A stretch of 64,000 nt of DNA from Rathayibacter sp. VKM Ac-2856. Its GTDB lineage: Bacteria; Actinomycetota; Actinomycetes; Actinomycetales; Microbacteriaceae. Location: positions 310,001 through 374,000 of the forward strand of contig NZ_JABMLF010000004.1 of NCBI RefSeq assembly GCF_013205055.1, given 5' to 3'. A program made the position numbers and the translations under genes. This document shows, piece by piece, positions 26,304 through 34,725 of this stretch (its first letter is position 1; every line of letters begins with the position of its first letter). A model generated the notes under the pieces. It saw nothing but the letters and a program-made list of their open reading frames with translations. It did not search any database and was not told the DNA's origin.

Positions 26304-28238
26304 ATGGCGACCACCACGGCCCGCGTGGGCGAGATCCTCCTCGCCCGCGGTCTGATCACGACCGAGCAGCTCGACGAGGCCCTGCGCCGGCAGTCGCGCG
26401 AGGGCGGCCTGCTCGGTCGGCACCTGATCATCGACGGCGCCGTCACCCGGCGCGAGATGTACGCGGCGCTGGCGGAGCAGTGGGACGCGCCGATGATCGA
26501 CCTGGTCGAGGAGCCGCCGGGAGCGGACCTGCTCGCCCGCATCGGCGCCTCCAGCCTGGTCGGCGCGGGCTGGCTGCCCTGGCGGGTGCTGCCCGACGGG
26601 ACCGGCGTGATCGCCACCTCCGTCCCGCCGACCGAGGAGATGCTCGCCGAGGCGCGGGAAATGCTCGAGGTCGACGTCGTGACCGTGCGCACCACGACCG
26701 ACTGGGACGTCTTCCAGGCCGTCGAGAGCGCCTGCCGGGCCGCGCTGCTCTTCGGTGCCGCCGACTCGCTCGCGGTGCAGAGCGGCGACGAGTCGGCGAA
26801 GTCGGGGCTGCGCCGCTGGCAGGTGATCACTCCGCTCGTGGTCGCCGCGATCGTGGTCGTCGGGGCGGTGCTGGCGCCGAGCCTGACCTTCGTGATCGTG
26901 CTCGCCTCGGCGAACCTGCTCTTCCTGATGAACATCGGCTTCAAAGCGCTCGCGGGCCTGCGCGCGCCGCTCAACCAGAGCTCGGTGCGGGCGTGGGAGG
27001 AGGAGGTGGCGATCGAGCGCGGCCGTCGCGGCCTCGACGTGTCGCCGCCGCGGATGACGGACGACGAGCTGCCGATCTACACGATCCTCATCCCCGCCTA
27101 CAAAGAGGCCAACATCATCAGCAAGCTGCTGGTGAACATCGGCGCCCTCGACTACCCGAAGGCCAAGCTCGAGGTGCTGGTGCTGCTCGAGGCGGACGAC
27201 GACGAGACGATCTCGGCGGTGCGCCGGATGAGCCCGCCGGAGTACGTGCGGATGGTGATCGTGCCCCCGGGCGGGCCGCAGACGAAGCCGCGCGCCTGCA
27301 ACTACGGGCTGAGCTTCGCCCGCGGCGAGTTCGTCGTGATCTACGACGCGGAGGACCGGCCCGACCCGGACCAGCTGCGCAAGTGCGTGCGGCTCTTCCG
27401 CGAGGACGCGTTCGAGCGCGAGCACGTGGATCCGGAGCAGAAGCAGCTGGTCTGCCTGCAGGGCGCGCTGAGCTACTTCAACGCCGACTACAACGTGCTG
27501 ACCCGGATGTTCGCGGTCGAGTACGCGCACTGGTTCGGCGCGATGCTGCCGGGGCTCGACCAGTCGCACCTGCCGATCCCGCTCGGCGGCACCTCGAACC
27601 ACTTCGAGACCCGCGTGCTGCGCGAGCTCGGCGCGTGGGACCCGTACAACGTGACGGAGGACGCGGACCTCGGCCTGCGCGTGGCCGCGCACGGCTACCG
27701 GGTGGGCGTCGTCGACTCCAACACCTGGGAGGAGGCGTGCGCCGAGGTCCCCGCGTGGATCAAGCAGCGCACCCGCTGGATCAAGGGCTACATGATGACC
27801 GCGGGCGTGAACACGCGGCACCCGATCCGCTGGTTCAAGGTGAACGGGGTGCTGGGGTCGCTGAGCCTCGTGGCGCTGATCATGGGGACGCCGGTCGCGT
27901 TCCTCCTCTATCCGCTGGTGCTGGGCTTCACGGTGATCACGTACATCGGCGTGCAGTTCCTGGGGCTCGACCTGCCGGAGTGGCTGATCGTGGCGGGGAC
28001 GACGAACATGCTGTTCTCGAACACGCTGATGATCGTGGTGTCGGGGATCGCGGCGTGGAAGCGCTACAACTGGCGGGTCGCGGCGTTCGCGATCCTGAAC
28101 CCCGTGTACTGGGTGCTGCACTCCATCTCCGCGTGGCGTGCGGCCTGGCAGATCGTCTTCAGCCCGCACAAGTGGGAGAAGACGCCCCACGGCCTCACGG
28201 AGGACTACGAGGACTCGACGATCGGCGCGCCGGCGTAG
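26304..28238 (+). CDS. GT2 polysaccharide synthase with N-terminal MshEN domain
   Basis: 644 residues. Residues 7-59 form an MshEN pattern: two 24-residue motifs (R7 to Q30, starting RVGEILLARGL; L36 to Q59, starting LLGRHLIIDGA) split by a 5-residue spacer, exactly the layout known to bind cyclic-di-GMP in MshE. The rest of a GspE-N-like fold runs to about 150. Two membrane helices (about 175-215), a GT2 catalytic domain with LLEADDDE, YDAEDRPD, TEDADLG and KQRTRWIKG (BcsA-type D, DxD, TED, QxxRW), and about four C-terminal helices follow. No PilZ domain. So the cyclic-di-GMP sensor appears to be at the front of the synthase itself. E. coli NfrB is a known GT2 with an MshEN domain. Start ATG 26304, 2 bp after the previous stop. 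Confidence 0.88.
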   Translation: MATTTARVGEILLARGLITTEQLDEALRRQSREGGLLGRHLIIDGAVTRREMYAALAEQWDAPMIDLVEEPPGADLLARIGASSLVGAGWLPWRVLPDGTGVIATSVPPTEEMLAEAREMLEVDVVTVRTTTDWDVFQAVESACRAALLFGAADSLAVQSGDESAKSGLRRWQVITPLVVAAIVVVGAVLAPSLTFVIVLASANLLFLMNIGFKALAGLRAPLNQSSVRAWEEEVAIERGRRGLDVSPPRMTDDELPIYTILIPAYKEANIISKLLVNIGALDYPKAKLEVLVLLEADDDETISAVRRMSPPEYVRMVIVPPGGPQTKPRACNYGLSFARGEFVVIYDAEDRPDPDQLRKCVRLFREDAFEREHVDPEQKQLVCLQGALSYFNADYNVLTRMFAVEYAHWFGAMLPGLDQSHLPIPLGGTSNHFETRVLRELGAWDPYNVTEDADLGLRVAAHGYRVGVVDSNTWEEACAEVPAWIKQRTRWIKGYMMTAGVNTRHPIRWFKVNGVLGSLSLVALIMGTPVAFLLYPLVLGFTVITYIGVQFLGLDLPEWLIVAGTTNMLFSNTLMIVVSGIAAWKRYNWRVAAFAILNPVYWVLHSISAWRAAWQIVFSPHKWEKTPHGLTEDYEDSTIGAPA

Positions 28239-28269
28239 GGGGATCCGCGGTGGCCTGAGGTGCCCCGCC

Positions 28270-28402
28270 CCATGCTGGTCGAGTAGCCCCGCAGGGGTCC
28301 CCGTCCATGCTGGTCGAGTAGCCCCGCAGGGGCGTATCGAGACCCACCTCCGATCGACGTGGATCTCGATACGCCCGCTGCGCGGGCTACTCGATCAGCA
28401 TG
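28270..28402. repeat. REP-like element cluster
   Basis: Two adjoining inverted copies (CATGCTGGTCGAGTAGCC, first truncated) and one forward copy ending TACTCGATCAGCATG. Downstream of the exopolysaccharide operon. Confidence 0.85.
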
Positions 28403-28420
28403 AGCCGCGGCGTCTGCGGT

Positions 28421-28798
28421 TCAGAGCGGCGGGGCCGCCAGGAGCACGGCGCCGGCGGCGGCGCTGAGGGCCGCGACGAGGCACCAGCGGTCGGCGCGGA
28501 CGCGGCAGCCGCCCGCGCGGGCGAGGGCGGCGAGGCCGGCCGCGAGCACGGCGGCGCCGATCTGCACCGTCGCGGAGGTGCGCATCAGCGACCAGGCCTC
28601 GAACGGCGGCACGCGGTGCGGGCCGGGCAGGAACGGCAGCCCCGCGACGCTCGCCGATGCCACGAGCAGCAGCGCGGATCCGATCGCCAGGGCCACGACG
28701 ACGTGCCCGAGCAGCTCGGCCGCGGCGCGCTGCCGGGCACTCGGCGCGGCGGCGCGCGGGACGGTGGCGGAGGCACTCGCGGCGATGCGGAGGGGCAT
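28421..28798 (-). CDS. Small membrane protein, function unknown
   Basis: 125 residues from ATG 28798 (MPLRIAASASATVP). Three hydrophobic segments: about 28-52, 75-95 and 105-122, joined by short basic loops. The frame stays open to 28912, where ATG lies inside a palindrome, but a short form is preferred because the extra 38 residues are Pro/Glu-rich. No recognised family. Confidence 0.55.
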   Translation of the reverse strand: MPLRIAASASATVPRAAAPSARQRAAAELLGHVVVALAIGSALLLVASASVAGLPFLPGPHRVPPFEAWSLMRTSATVQIGAAVLAAGLAALARAGGCRVRADRWCLVAALSAAAGAVLLAAPPL

Positions 28799-28903
28799 GC
28801 GCCGAGCGTAGATCGCGGCGGTTCCGAGCGGACCCCCTTGCGAGTCCCCCGTCCGGTGGTGATTCGGGGGTGGCTCCACCTCCGGCCTCGCGGGCTGCTC
28901 GGC

Positions 28904-28928
28904 GTTATACATCGGGCCGATGTATAAC
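28904..28928. promoter_or_regulatory. 25-bp AT-rich palindrome, orphan operator-like
   Basis: GTTATACATCGG, one G, then CCGATGTATAAC: perfect 12-bp arms with a 1-nt centre. It is AT-rich in a GC-rich setting and resembles TetR-type operators, with TATAC/TATAAC able to serve as -10 boxes. No regulator gene lies next to it. The flanking bases from 28799 to 29182 otherwise hold only REP-like elements. Confidence 0.65.
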
Positions 28929-28965
28929 AGCGCTTCGCTCCGATCGGCCCGGGCCTGACGGTGGT

Positions 28966-29175
28966 GGATCTCGATACGCCCGCTGCGCGGGCTACTCGAT
29001 CAGCATGAATGGGGGCCCGCTGGGAGGGGTGCTGGACCAGCTCGAGGGGGCGCCCGCTTCGCCGGGGTGCTGCATCAGCAGGGCGGGCGCCTCGGCGCTC
29101 CATGCTGGTCGAGCAGCCCCGACCCGGTCGCGGCCCATGCTGGTCGAGCAGCCCCGGAGGGGCGTATCGAGACCC
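28966..29175. repeat. REP-like element cluster
   Basis: A forward copy at 28966-29008 and two inverted copies (from 29101 and about 29138), the last complete to GTATCGAGACC. Between them are diverged cores. Confidence 0.85.
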
Positions 29176-29182
29176 GGCGGCG

Positions 29183-29932
29183 TCAGATGTTGAGCTTGGT
29201 GAAGATGGGCCGCGGCAGCAGGCGGATGACCGTCATGATGACGCGCCACTTGGCCGGGGCGTAGGCGACCGCGCGGCCCGCGGCCATCGCGGCGGCGACG
29301 TCCTTCGCGACGGAGTCGACCGGGGCCAGCGAGGCTCCGGTCTGCTTGAGCGACGCGGTCATCGGGGTGTCGGTCGGGCCGGGCTTGATCAGCACGACGG
29401 ACAGCCGCGAGCCGGCCAGGCGGTGCTGCAGGCCCTCGGCGAAGCGCTCGACGAGGCCCTTCGCGGAGCCGTAGACGTAGTTGGTCTTCCGGCCGCGGTC
29501 GCCGGCGACGGAGCCGATGACCCCGATGCTGCCGGAGGTCAGCGCGTTCGCGTACGCCTCCATCCAGAGGGCCACCGAGACGCCGGTGACGACGAGGACG
29601 TCGCGGGCGACGGCGAGGTCGGCGGACGCCTCGTCCTGCGTCGTCATCGCGCCGTGGGCGATCAGCACGGTGTCGGGGGCGCCGCCCTCGAGCGAGGTCG
29701 CGACGACCGAGGAGATCGCGGCGGGGTCGGTCAGGTCGGTCGCGGCGACCGACAGCGCGGCGGCGGGGAAGCGGACGCGCAGATCCGTCGCCAGCGCCTC
29801 CAGCCGGGCGGCGTCGCGGCCGACCAGCAGCGCCGAGCGCGCGCCCGTGCCCAGCCACAGCCGCAGCGTGTGCTCGGCGATGGCGGAGGTGGCTCCGACG
29901 ACGACGATCTTCGAGGGGGTTCCCGTGCTCAT
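29183..29932 (-). CDS. dprE2: DprE2-like decaprenylphosphoryl-keto-ribose reductase (SDR)
   Basis: 249 residues, short-chain dehydrogenase. N-terminal VVVGATSAIAEHTLRLW (nucleotide loop), IGVIGSVAGDRGRKTNYVYGSAKG with the Ser, Tyr and Lys of the active site, and KPGPTDTPMT. The SAIAE loop and the family context match DprE2, which reduces decaprenylphosphoryl-2-keto-erythro-pentofuranose to decaprenylphosphoryl-arabinose. It lies 1 bp after dprE1, in the same order as Rv3790-Rv3791. Function is inferred from motif plus synteny. Confidence 0.85.
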   Translation of the reverse strand: MSTGTPSKIVVVGATSAIAEHTLRLWLGTGARSALLVGRDAARLEALATDLRVRFPAAALSVAATDLTDPAAISSVVATSLEGGAPDTVLIAHGAMTTQDEASADLAVARDVLVVTGVSVALWMEAYANALTSGSIGVIGSVAGDRGRKTNYVYGSAKGLVERFAEGLQHRLAGSRLSVVLIKPGPTDTPMTASLKQTGASLAPVDSVAKDVAAAMAAGRAVAYAPAKWRVIMTVIRLLPRPIFTKLNI

Positions 29933-29933
29933 G

Positions 29934-31232
29934 TCAGCTCCCGAGGACTCGGCGCGAGAAGCCGGAGGAGATCCCCGGGTCGCGCTGGAGGGCGAATTCT
30001 GCGAGGCGCGGATAGCCGGCCTCGAACATCTCGCGCGACATGCGCGCGTCCTTGGCGGCGTACAGCCGCCCGCCCGCGGCCAGCACCAGCGCGTCGAGGC
30101 GCTCGAACAGCGCCGGCGCGGCGGGGGTGTTCGGGAAGTCGAGCGCGAAGCAGACCCCCGGCGCCGGGAAGCTCAGCAGCCCCGGCGACTCCAGATCGCC
30201 GAAGGTCTTCAGCACGCCGAGGAAGGAGCCGGTGCCCGAGGCGGCGATCAGCGCGAGCATCTCGCGGGTCGTCTCGAGCGCTCCCTCCCACGGCACCGTG
30301 CTCTGGTACTGGTAGAAGCCGCGCGGGCCGTACATGGTGTTCCAGCCGTCGATCGCGTCGAGCGGGTACGAGAACTGCTCGTAGTGCTGCACCGAGCGGC
30401 GGGCGCGGGTCGCCTTCAGTCGGTAGTAGGCGCGGTTGAGCAGCGGCAGCGTCGCGCGGTTGACCACCGACAGCGGGAAGGCGAACGGCACCTTCAGCGA
30501 GCCCGGTCGCGTCTCCGGCAGCTCCGGGGCGGCCGTGCTGTCGGCGCGGGAGTAGACGCCGCGGCGCCCGCCGTCCGTGGTCACGTCGATCCACGCGACC
30601 GTGTGCTCGAAGACGTCCATCGACTCGTGCACGAGGTCGAGGTACCCGTCGAGGGTCTGGAAGGGCACGTCCTCGCTGAGGAGCCACGGCCCGGGGACGC
30701 GGGCGAGGGCCAGCTCGACCTCGACGATCAGCCCGGTGAGCCCGAGGCCGCCGATCGTCGCCTCGAAGAGCTCGATGTTCTCAGTCGGGGTGCAGCGCGA
30801 GGACGAGCCGTCGCTGCGCAGGAGCGTGAAGGAGCGCACGTGCCGGCCGAACGTGCCGACCGAGGCGTGGTTCTTGCCGTGCACGTCGTTCGCGATCGCG
30901 CCGCCGAGGGTCACGTTCCGCGTGCCGGGGGTGACGGCGAGCATCCAGCCGCGCGGCGCGAAGACGGCCTGCACGTCGCGCAGCAGCACGCCCGGCTCGG
31001 CCCGCAGCACGCCGGTCTCCTCGTCGAAGGCGAGCAGGCGGTCGAAGCCGCTGAAGTCCCAGATCCGGCCGCCGCCGTTCAGGGCCACGTCGCCGTAGCT
31101 GCGACCGACCCCGTAGGCGATGCCGCTGTCGCCCGCGGCCAGAGCGGCCTGCGCCTGCTCGATGCTCGTGATCCGGGTGACGCGGTGCTCGTCGCGCGAG
31201 AGCAGTCCCCAGGAGGACACGGGGGTGGTCAT
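29934..31232 (-). CDS. dprE1: DprE1-like decaprenylphosphoryl-ribose 2'-oxidase
   Basis: 432-residue FAD enzyme of the vanillyl-alcohol-oxidase type. FAD loop YGVGRSYGDVALNGGG and the conserved His of ANDVHGKNH are present. The C-terminal region LLSFPAPG...ALDFP, then GGRLYAAKDAR with the catalytic Lys (K394), aligns well with M. tuberculosis DprE1. The residue matching Cys387, the covalent site of benzothiazinones, is Ala363; the only nearby Cys is two residues earlier. First step of epimerising decaprenylphosphoryl-ribose. Start overlaps the GtrA stop (ATGA). Confidence 0.88.
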   Translation of the reverse strand: MTTPVSSWGLLSRDEHRVTRITSIEQAQAALAAGDSGIAYGVGRSYGDVALNGGGRIWDFSGFDRLLAFDEETGVLRAEPGVLLRDVQAVFAPRGWMLAVTPGTRNVTLGGAIANDVHGKNHASVGTFGRHVRSFTLLRSDGSSSRCTPTENIELFEATIGGLGLTGLIVEVELALARVPGPWLLSEDVPFQTLDGYLDLVHESMDVFEHTVAWIDVTTDGGRRGVYSRADSTAAPELPETRPGSLKVPFAFPLSVVNRATLPLLNRAYYRLKATRARRSVQHYEQFSYPLDAIDGWNTMYGPRGFYQYQSTVPWEGALETTREMLALIAASGTGSFLGVLKTFGDLESPGLLSFPAPGVCFALDFPNTPAAPALFERLDALVLAAGGRLYAAKDARMSREMFEAGYPRLAEFALQRDPGISSGFSRRVLGS

Positions 31233-31639
31233 GCGGGCTCCTCACGCGGGCCGGAGAACGTGACGTTCTTGTCGAGGTGGTACTTGGCGACGTAGCCGAT
31301 GGCCAGGCCGATCACGGCGCCGGTGTAGCGGGCGACGTCGGTGCCGAAGAGGGCGTCGAAGCCGAACTCGAAGCCCCAGAAGATCAGGGTCGTCACGCCG
31401 CTCATCACGCCGTAGAGGAAGAACGTCTTCAGCCCGTGCGCCGCATTCATCGTCTCGTGCCGGAAGATCCAGCGCTTGTCCAGGACGTACTTGGTGATCA
31501 CCCCCGTCAGGGTGCCCGCGAGCACGGCGACGACGGTCGCCCACTCCCCGCTCATCGCGAGCTCGACGAGCATCTGGGTGCCCAGATTCACCGCCGTTGC
31601 AAGGATCGCGAAGACGACGTACAGCGCGGCCGTCCGCAT
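31229..31639 (-). CDS. GtrA-like membrane protein (Rv3789 type)
   Basis: 136 residues, four membrane helices: FAILATAVNLGTQMLV, TVVAVLAGTLTGVITKYVL, TFFLYGVMSGVTTLIFWGF and GAVIGLAIGYVAKYHLDK. The ends of helices 2 and 4 carry the GtrA pattern KYVLDKRWIF and KYHLDKNVTF. GtrA proteins flip or help hand over polyprenyl-phosphate sugars; in M. tuberculosis Rv3789 is the first gene before dprE1-dprE2, as here. ATG 31639 with GGAGGGAAG upstream. It overlaps dprE1. Confidence 0.87.
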   Translation of the reverse strand: MRTAALYVVFAILATAVNLGTQMLVELAMSGEWATVVAVLAGTLTGVITKYVLDKRWIFRHETMNAAHGLKTFFLYGVMSGVTTLIFWGFEFGFDALFGTDVARYTGAVIGLAIGYVAKYHLDKNVTFSGPREEPA

Positions 31640-31708
31640 GCGCTTCCCTCCGTGGAGCTCCGGTCGTGGGCGCTGCGGATCCGGTCGGATAGAGCGCTTT
31701 CCCCCCCG

Positions 31709-31718
31709 ATTGTAGGTT
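31709..31718. promoter_or_regulatory. Overlapping divergent -10 boxes between GtrA and UbiA genes
   Basis: Minus strand TACAAT (31714 to 31709) suits the gtrA-dprE1-dprE2 operon; plus strand TAGGTT (31713-31718) suits the UbiA gene. Because they overlap, the two sides may share or exclude polymerase. A short palindrome AGAGCGCTTT (about 31690) lies beside them. Confidence 0.45.
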
Positions 31719-31785
31719 GGCCCCGCGCCACCCAGACCCGTCAAACCCGGCCGCCCCCGGCCCCGTTCTCCGAGAGGGAGACGTC

Positions 31786-32670
31786 GTGAACACCGCCCGC
31801 GCGCTCGTCGCCGCCATGCGTCCGCGCCAGTGGCTGAAGAACGTCCTCGTTCTCGCCGCACCGATCTCCGCCTCCCGGATCCTCGAGCCCGAGATCCTCG
31901 TCGCGACCGTCGTCGGCGTGATCGCGTTCAGCCTCGCCTCCTCCGGCGGCTACCTGCTGAACGACCTGCTCGACGTCGAGTCGGACCGCGTGCACCCGAA
32001 GAAGCGCTTCCGCGCGATCGCCTCCGGCGCGCTGCCGCTGAAGGTCGCCTGGCCGGCCGCGTTCGTGCTGATGATCGTGCCGGTGCTGGTCACCCTCCTG
32101 CTCGGCTTCACCTGGTTCGCGGCGACCCTCGCGGCCTACCTGGTGATGCAGATCTCGTACTGCATCTGGCTGAAGCACGAGCCGGTGATCGACATCCTGA
32201 TCGTGGCGGGCGGCTTCGTCCTCCGCGCCATCTCGGGCGCGGCCATCGCGGACATCCCGCTCACGCAGTGGTTCCTGCTCGCCGTGTCGTCGGGCTCGCT
32301 GTTCATGGTCGCGGGCAAGCGCTACTCCGAGAAGCTGCAGAGCGAGGGGAAAGAGGAGAGCCACACCCGCTCGACGCTCAAGGTCTACACGCCGGGCTAC
32401 CTGCGCTTCATCTGGTCGGTCGCCGCGTCGCTGACGATGATCTCCTACGCGCTCTGGGCGCTGTTCATCAACGGCGAGAACTCGCTCTGGTCGATGGCGT
32501 CGGTCGTGCCGTTCGGCGCCGCGCTGTTCCTCTACGCACTCGACATCGAGCGGGGCCGGGCGTCGGCGCCGGAGGACATCGTGCTCGGCAATCTGCGGCT
32601 GCTGATCTGCGGGGCGCTCTGGGCGGCGCTGTTCGTCGTCGCGATCATGACGCGGACGACCACGGGCTGA
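31786..32670 (+). CDS. Decaprenyl-phosphate phosphoribosyltransferase, UbiA family
   Basis: 294 residues with about eight or nine membrane helices. The opening MRPRQWLKNVLVLAAP and the first metal motif NDLLDVESDRVHPKKRFRAIASG match the DPPR-synthase branch (Rv3806c), which moves phosphoribose from PRPP to decaprenyl phosphate, rather than MenA/UbiA quinone enzymes. GTG 31786 follows GAGAGGGAG. It is divergent from gtrA-dprE1-dprE2, which would use its product after dephosphorylation. Good family fit; polyprenyl length is inferred. Confidence 0.87.
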   Translation: MNTARALVAAMRPRQWLKNVLVLAAPISASRILEPEILVATVVGVIAFSLASSGGYLLNDLLDVESDRVHPKKRFRAIASGALPLKVAWPAAFVLMIVPVLVTLLLGFTWFAATLAAYLVMQISYCIWLKHEPVIDILIVAGGFVLRAISGAAIADIPLTQWFLLAVSSGSLFMVAGKRYSEKLQSEGKEESHTRSTLKVYTPGYLRFIWSVAASLTMISYALWALFINGENSLWSMASVVPFGAALFLYALDIERGRASAPEDIVLGNLRLLICGALWAALFVVAIMTRTTTG

Positions 32671-32702
32671 CGATCCTGGAGCACGGGCTGACGATCCTGG
32701 AG
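32661..32702 (+). repeat. Perfect 21-bp tandem duplication at UbiA stop
   Basis: CACGGGCTGACGATCCTGGA plus one base is repeated once directly (32661-32681 and 32682-32702); the first copy contains the TGA stop. It adds no coding sequence. Probably a slippage duplication. Confidence 0.9.
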
Positions 32703-32722
32703 CTCCTGAGCCGCTGCCGCCG

Positions 32723-34441
32723 CTACGAGGTCGAGCCGCGCCGCAGCCGGAGGCGGGTCTCCTCGAGATCGAGCAGCGCCTGCGCCTGGCCGAGGATCCG
32801 CTGCGGATACGCCCGCCGCGACCGCGCGTCGAGCAGGGCCTCGCGCTCGGCGGTGACGACCGCCAGCCGCAGCGCCCGGTAGAGGCGGTGCGGAGTGTCG
32901 GCCGCGTCGCGCCGGGTGCCGCGCGCCCGCTCCCAGGCCGCCTCGGAGCGGAGGAACGAGGTCTGCCGCACCCGCTCGAGCACGTCGGGATCGACGTCGT
33001 CGACGCCCTCCACGACGTCGCCCGGCCGCTCGAGGACGGACAGCCCCTTCTCGGTGATCTCGTCGAGCAGGCCCGCGAGCTCGCGCTGGTCCTCCGGCAC
33101 GTCGACCCCGCGGATCCCGGTCGCCCGGATCAGCAGGGGCAGTGTGCTGCCCTGGATCAGCAGCGTCGACACCGCGACGGTGAAGGCGATCAGCACCAGC
33201 TGCGGGCGGTACGGGATGTCCTCGGGCAGCGACTGCGCGGCGGCGAGGGTGACCACGCCGCGCATGCCCGACCAGCCGAGCACCAGGCCGCCGCGCCAGC
33301 CGATGCTGTTGGTGCTGAAGTGGCGGTAGTCGGAGCGGCGCAGCTGGTAGCGGCGCTTGGCGCGGCCGAGCTCCTCGCGGGGCAGGTCGACGCCGTCCGA
33401 CTCGAGGAGCTCCTTCTGCTCGCGCGCCCGCCGCTCGGCCCGGCGGGTCTGCCAGCGCTCGCCGAGGAGGACCGGGCCGACCCAGGCGAAGCGGACGACG
33501 ATCAGGCCGGCGGTCGCGATCAGGCCGATGCCGACCGCCGCGGGGATCGTCAGGGCGGCGCTGTCGGCGTCCTGGATCAGGCTGCGGATCTCGAGGCCGA
33601 TCAGGAGGAACACGCCGTTCTCGAGCAGGAACTGCACGGTGCGCCAGTTGATCCGGTCGTTGACGCGCGACTGCGCGGTGAAGGCGCGGGAGGAGGCGTG
33701 CCCGGTGTGCAGTCCGGCGACGACGACCGCGAGCACGCCCGAGGCGCCCAGGCTCTCGGAGGGGATGAACGCGACGAACGGCACGACGAAGGAGACGACG
33801 GTGTTGAGCACCGGGTCCTCGAGGCGCGAGCGGACGAAGACGGTGACGATGCTGGCGACGAGGCCGACGACCACCGCGACGACGACGGCGTAGAGGAAGT
33901 CGCCGATGGCCGCCCACGGCGTCGCGAGGGTGCCGGCCGCGGCGGCCAGGGCGGAGCGGAGGAGGACGAGCGCGGTCGCGTCGTTGATCAGCCCCTCGCC
34001 CTCGAGCAGGGTGAGCAGTCGCGGCGGCAGGCCGAGCCGGCGGCCGACGCTGGTGGCGGCCACGGCGTCGGGCGGGCTGATGATCGCGCCGACCGCGATG
34101 GCGAGCGGCAGGCCCAGCTCGGGCAGCAGGAGGAAGAGGAGCGCGCCGATCCCGGCGGCCGAGATGAGGACGAGCACCACCGAGAGGCCGCTGATTGTGG
34201 CGATGTTCCGGCGGAAGTCGACGAACGGCACGCTGATCGCGGCCGCGTAGAGCAGCGGCGGCAGCACGCCGTCGAGCACCCACTCGTGCGGCACGACGAC
34301 CTCGGGGACTCCGGGGAGGAAGGAGAGCCCGACGCCCGCGAGCACCAGCGCGATGGGCGCGGCGACACCGAGGCGGCGGGCGAACGCGGCGACGCCGACG
34401 AGGACCGCGACGCCGACGACGACGGCGATGCCGAGCTCCAT
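32723..34441 (-). CDS. Na+/H+ antiporter, CPA1 family
   Basis: 572 residues with about 12 helices. Visible CPA1 motifs: ISPPDAVAATSVGRRLGLP, GEGLINDATALVLLRSA (ion-binding ND), and GWSGMRGVVTLAAAQSLP. A charged insertion (about 395-440) lies between helices, and the C-terminal 150 residues are soluble, possibly regulatory. ATG 34441 (MELGIAVVVGVAVLVG) is preferred because upstream frame is Pro-rich and crosses no ribosome site. Convergent with the UbiA gene. Expected to extrude Na+ or K+ for pH and salt balance. Confidence 0.9.
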   Translation of the reverse strand: MELGIAVVVGVAVLVGVAAFARRLGVAAPIALVLAGVGLSFLPGVPEVVVPHEWVLDGVLPPLLYAAAISVPFVDFRRNIATISGLSVVLVLISAAGIGALLFLLLPELGLPLAIAVGAIISPPDAVAATSVGRRLGLPPRLLTLLEGEGLINDATALVLLRSALAAAAGTLATPWAAIGDFLYAVVVAVVVGLVASIVTVFVRSRLEDPVLNTVVSFVVPFVAFIPSESLGASGVLAVVVAGLHTGHASSRAFTAQSRVNDRINWRTVQFLLENGVFLLIGLEIRSLIQDADSAALTIPAAVGIGLIATAGLIVVRFAWVGPVLLGERWQTRRAERRAREQKELLESDGVDLPREELGRAKRRYQLRRSDYRHFSTNSIGWRGGLVLGWSGMRGVVTLAAAQSLPEDIPYRPQLVLIAFTVAVSTLLIQGSTLPLLIRATGIRGVDVPEDQRELAGLLDEITEKGLSVLERPGDVVEGVDDVDPDVLERVRQTSFLRSEAAWERARGTRRDAADTPHRLYRALRLAVVTAEREALLDARSRRAYPQRILGQAQALLDLEETRLRLRRGSTS

Positions 34442-34641
34442 CAGAGCGTCCTGCGGGCGGCGTGGGGCATCGGCGAACTCGATTCGGGGTGGGGGAGGAG
34501 CCGGTCCGGGCGGGCGGGGCCCGCGCACGCGGACGAGGCCGGACTCCGAGTCTGCGCTCGCGTCCGGCCTCGGGGCAGGGGGTTGCGGGTGGGCGGGGGA
34601 GTCGCTCCGCGCCGTTTCGCGGCGGTGCGGGGCGGCGCCGT

Positions 34642-34711
34642 GCACAGCATCAGCCAGGAGGCGGTCTCATCGCTGAGGGGCGATGAGGAGTGCTCCTGGC
34701 TGATGCTGTGC
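34642..34711. repeat. Nested perfect hairpin
   Basis: Outer stem of 19 bp, GCACAGCATCAGCCAGGAG (34642-34660) with its exact complement (34693-34711). Inner stem of 8 bp, CTCATCGC (34666-34673) and GCGATGAG (34680-34687), loop TGAGGG. The two stems are separated by 5-nt bulges on each side. It lies between the antiporter and the PspC operon 3' end and might end transcription; there is no T tract. Confidence 0.85.
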
Positions 34712-34725
34712 GCCGCGGATCGGGG

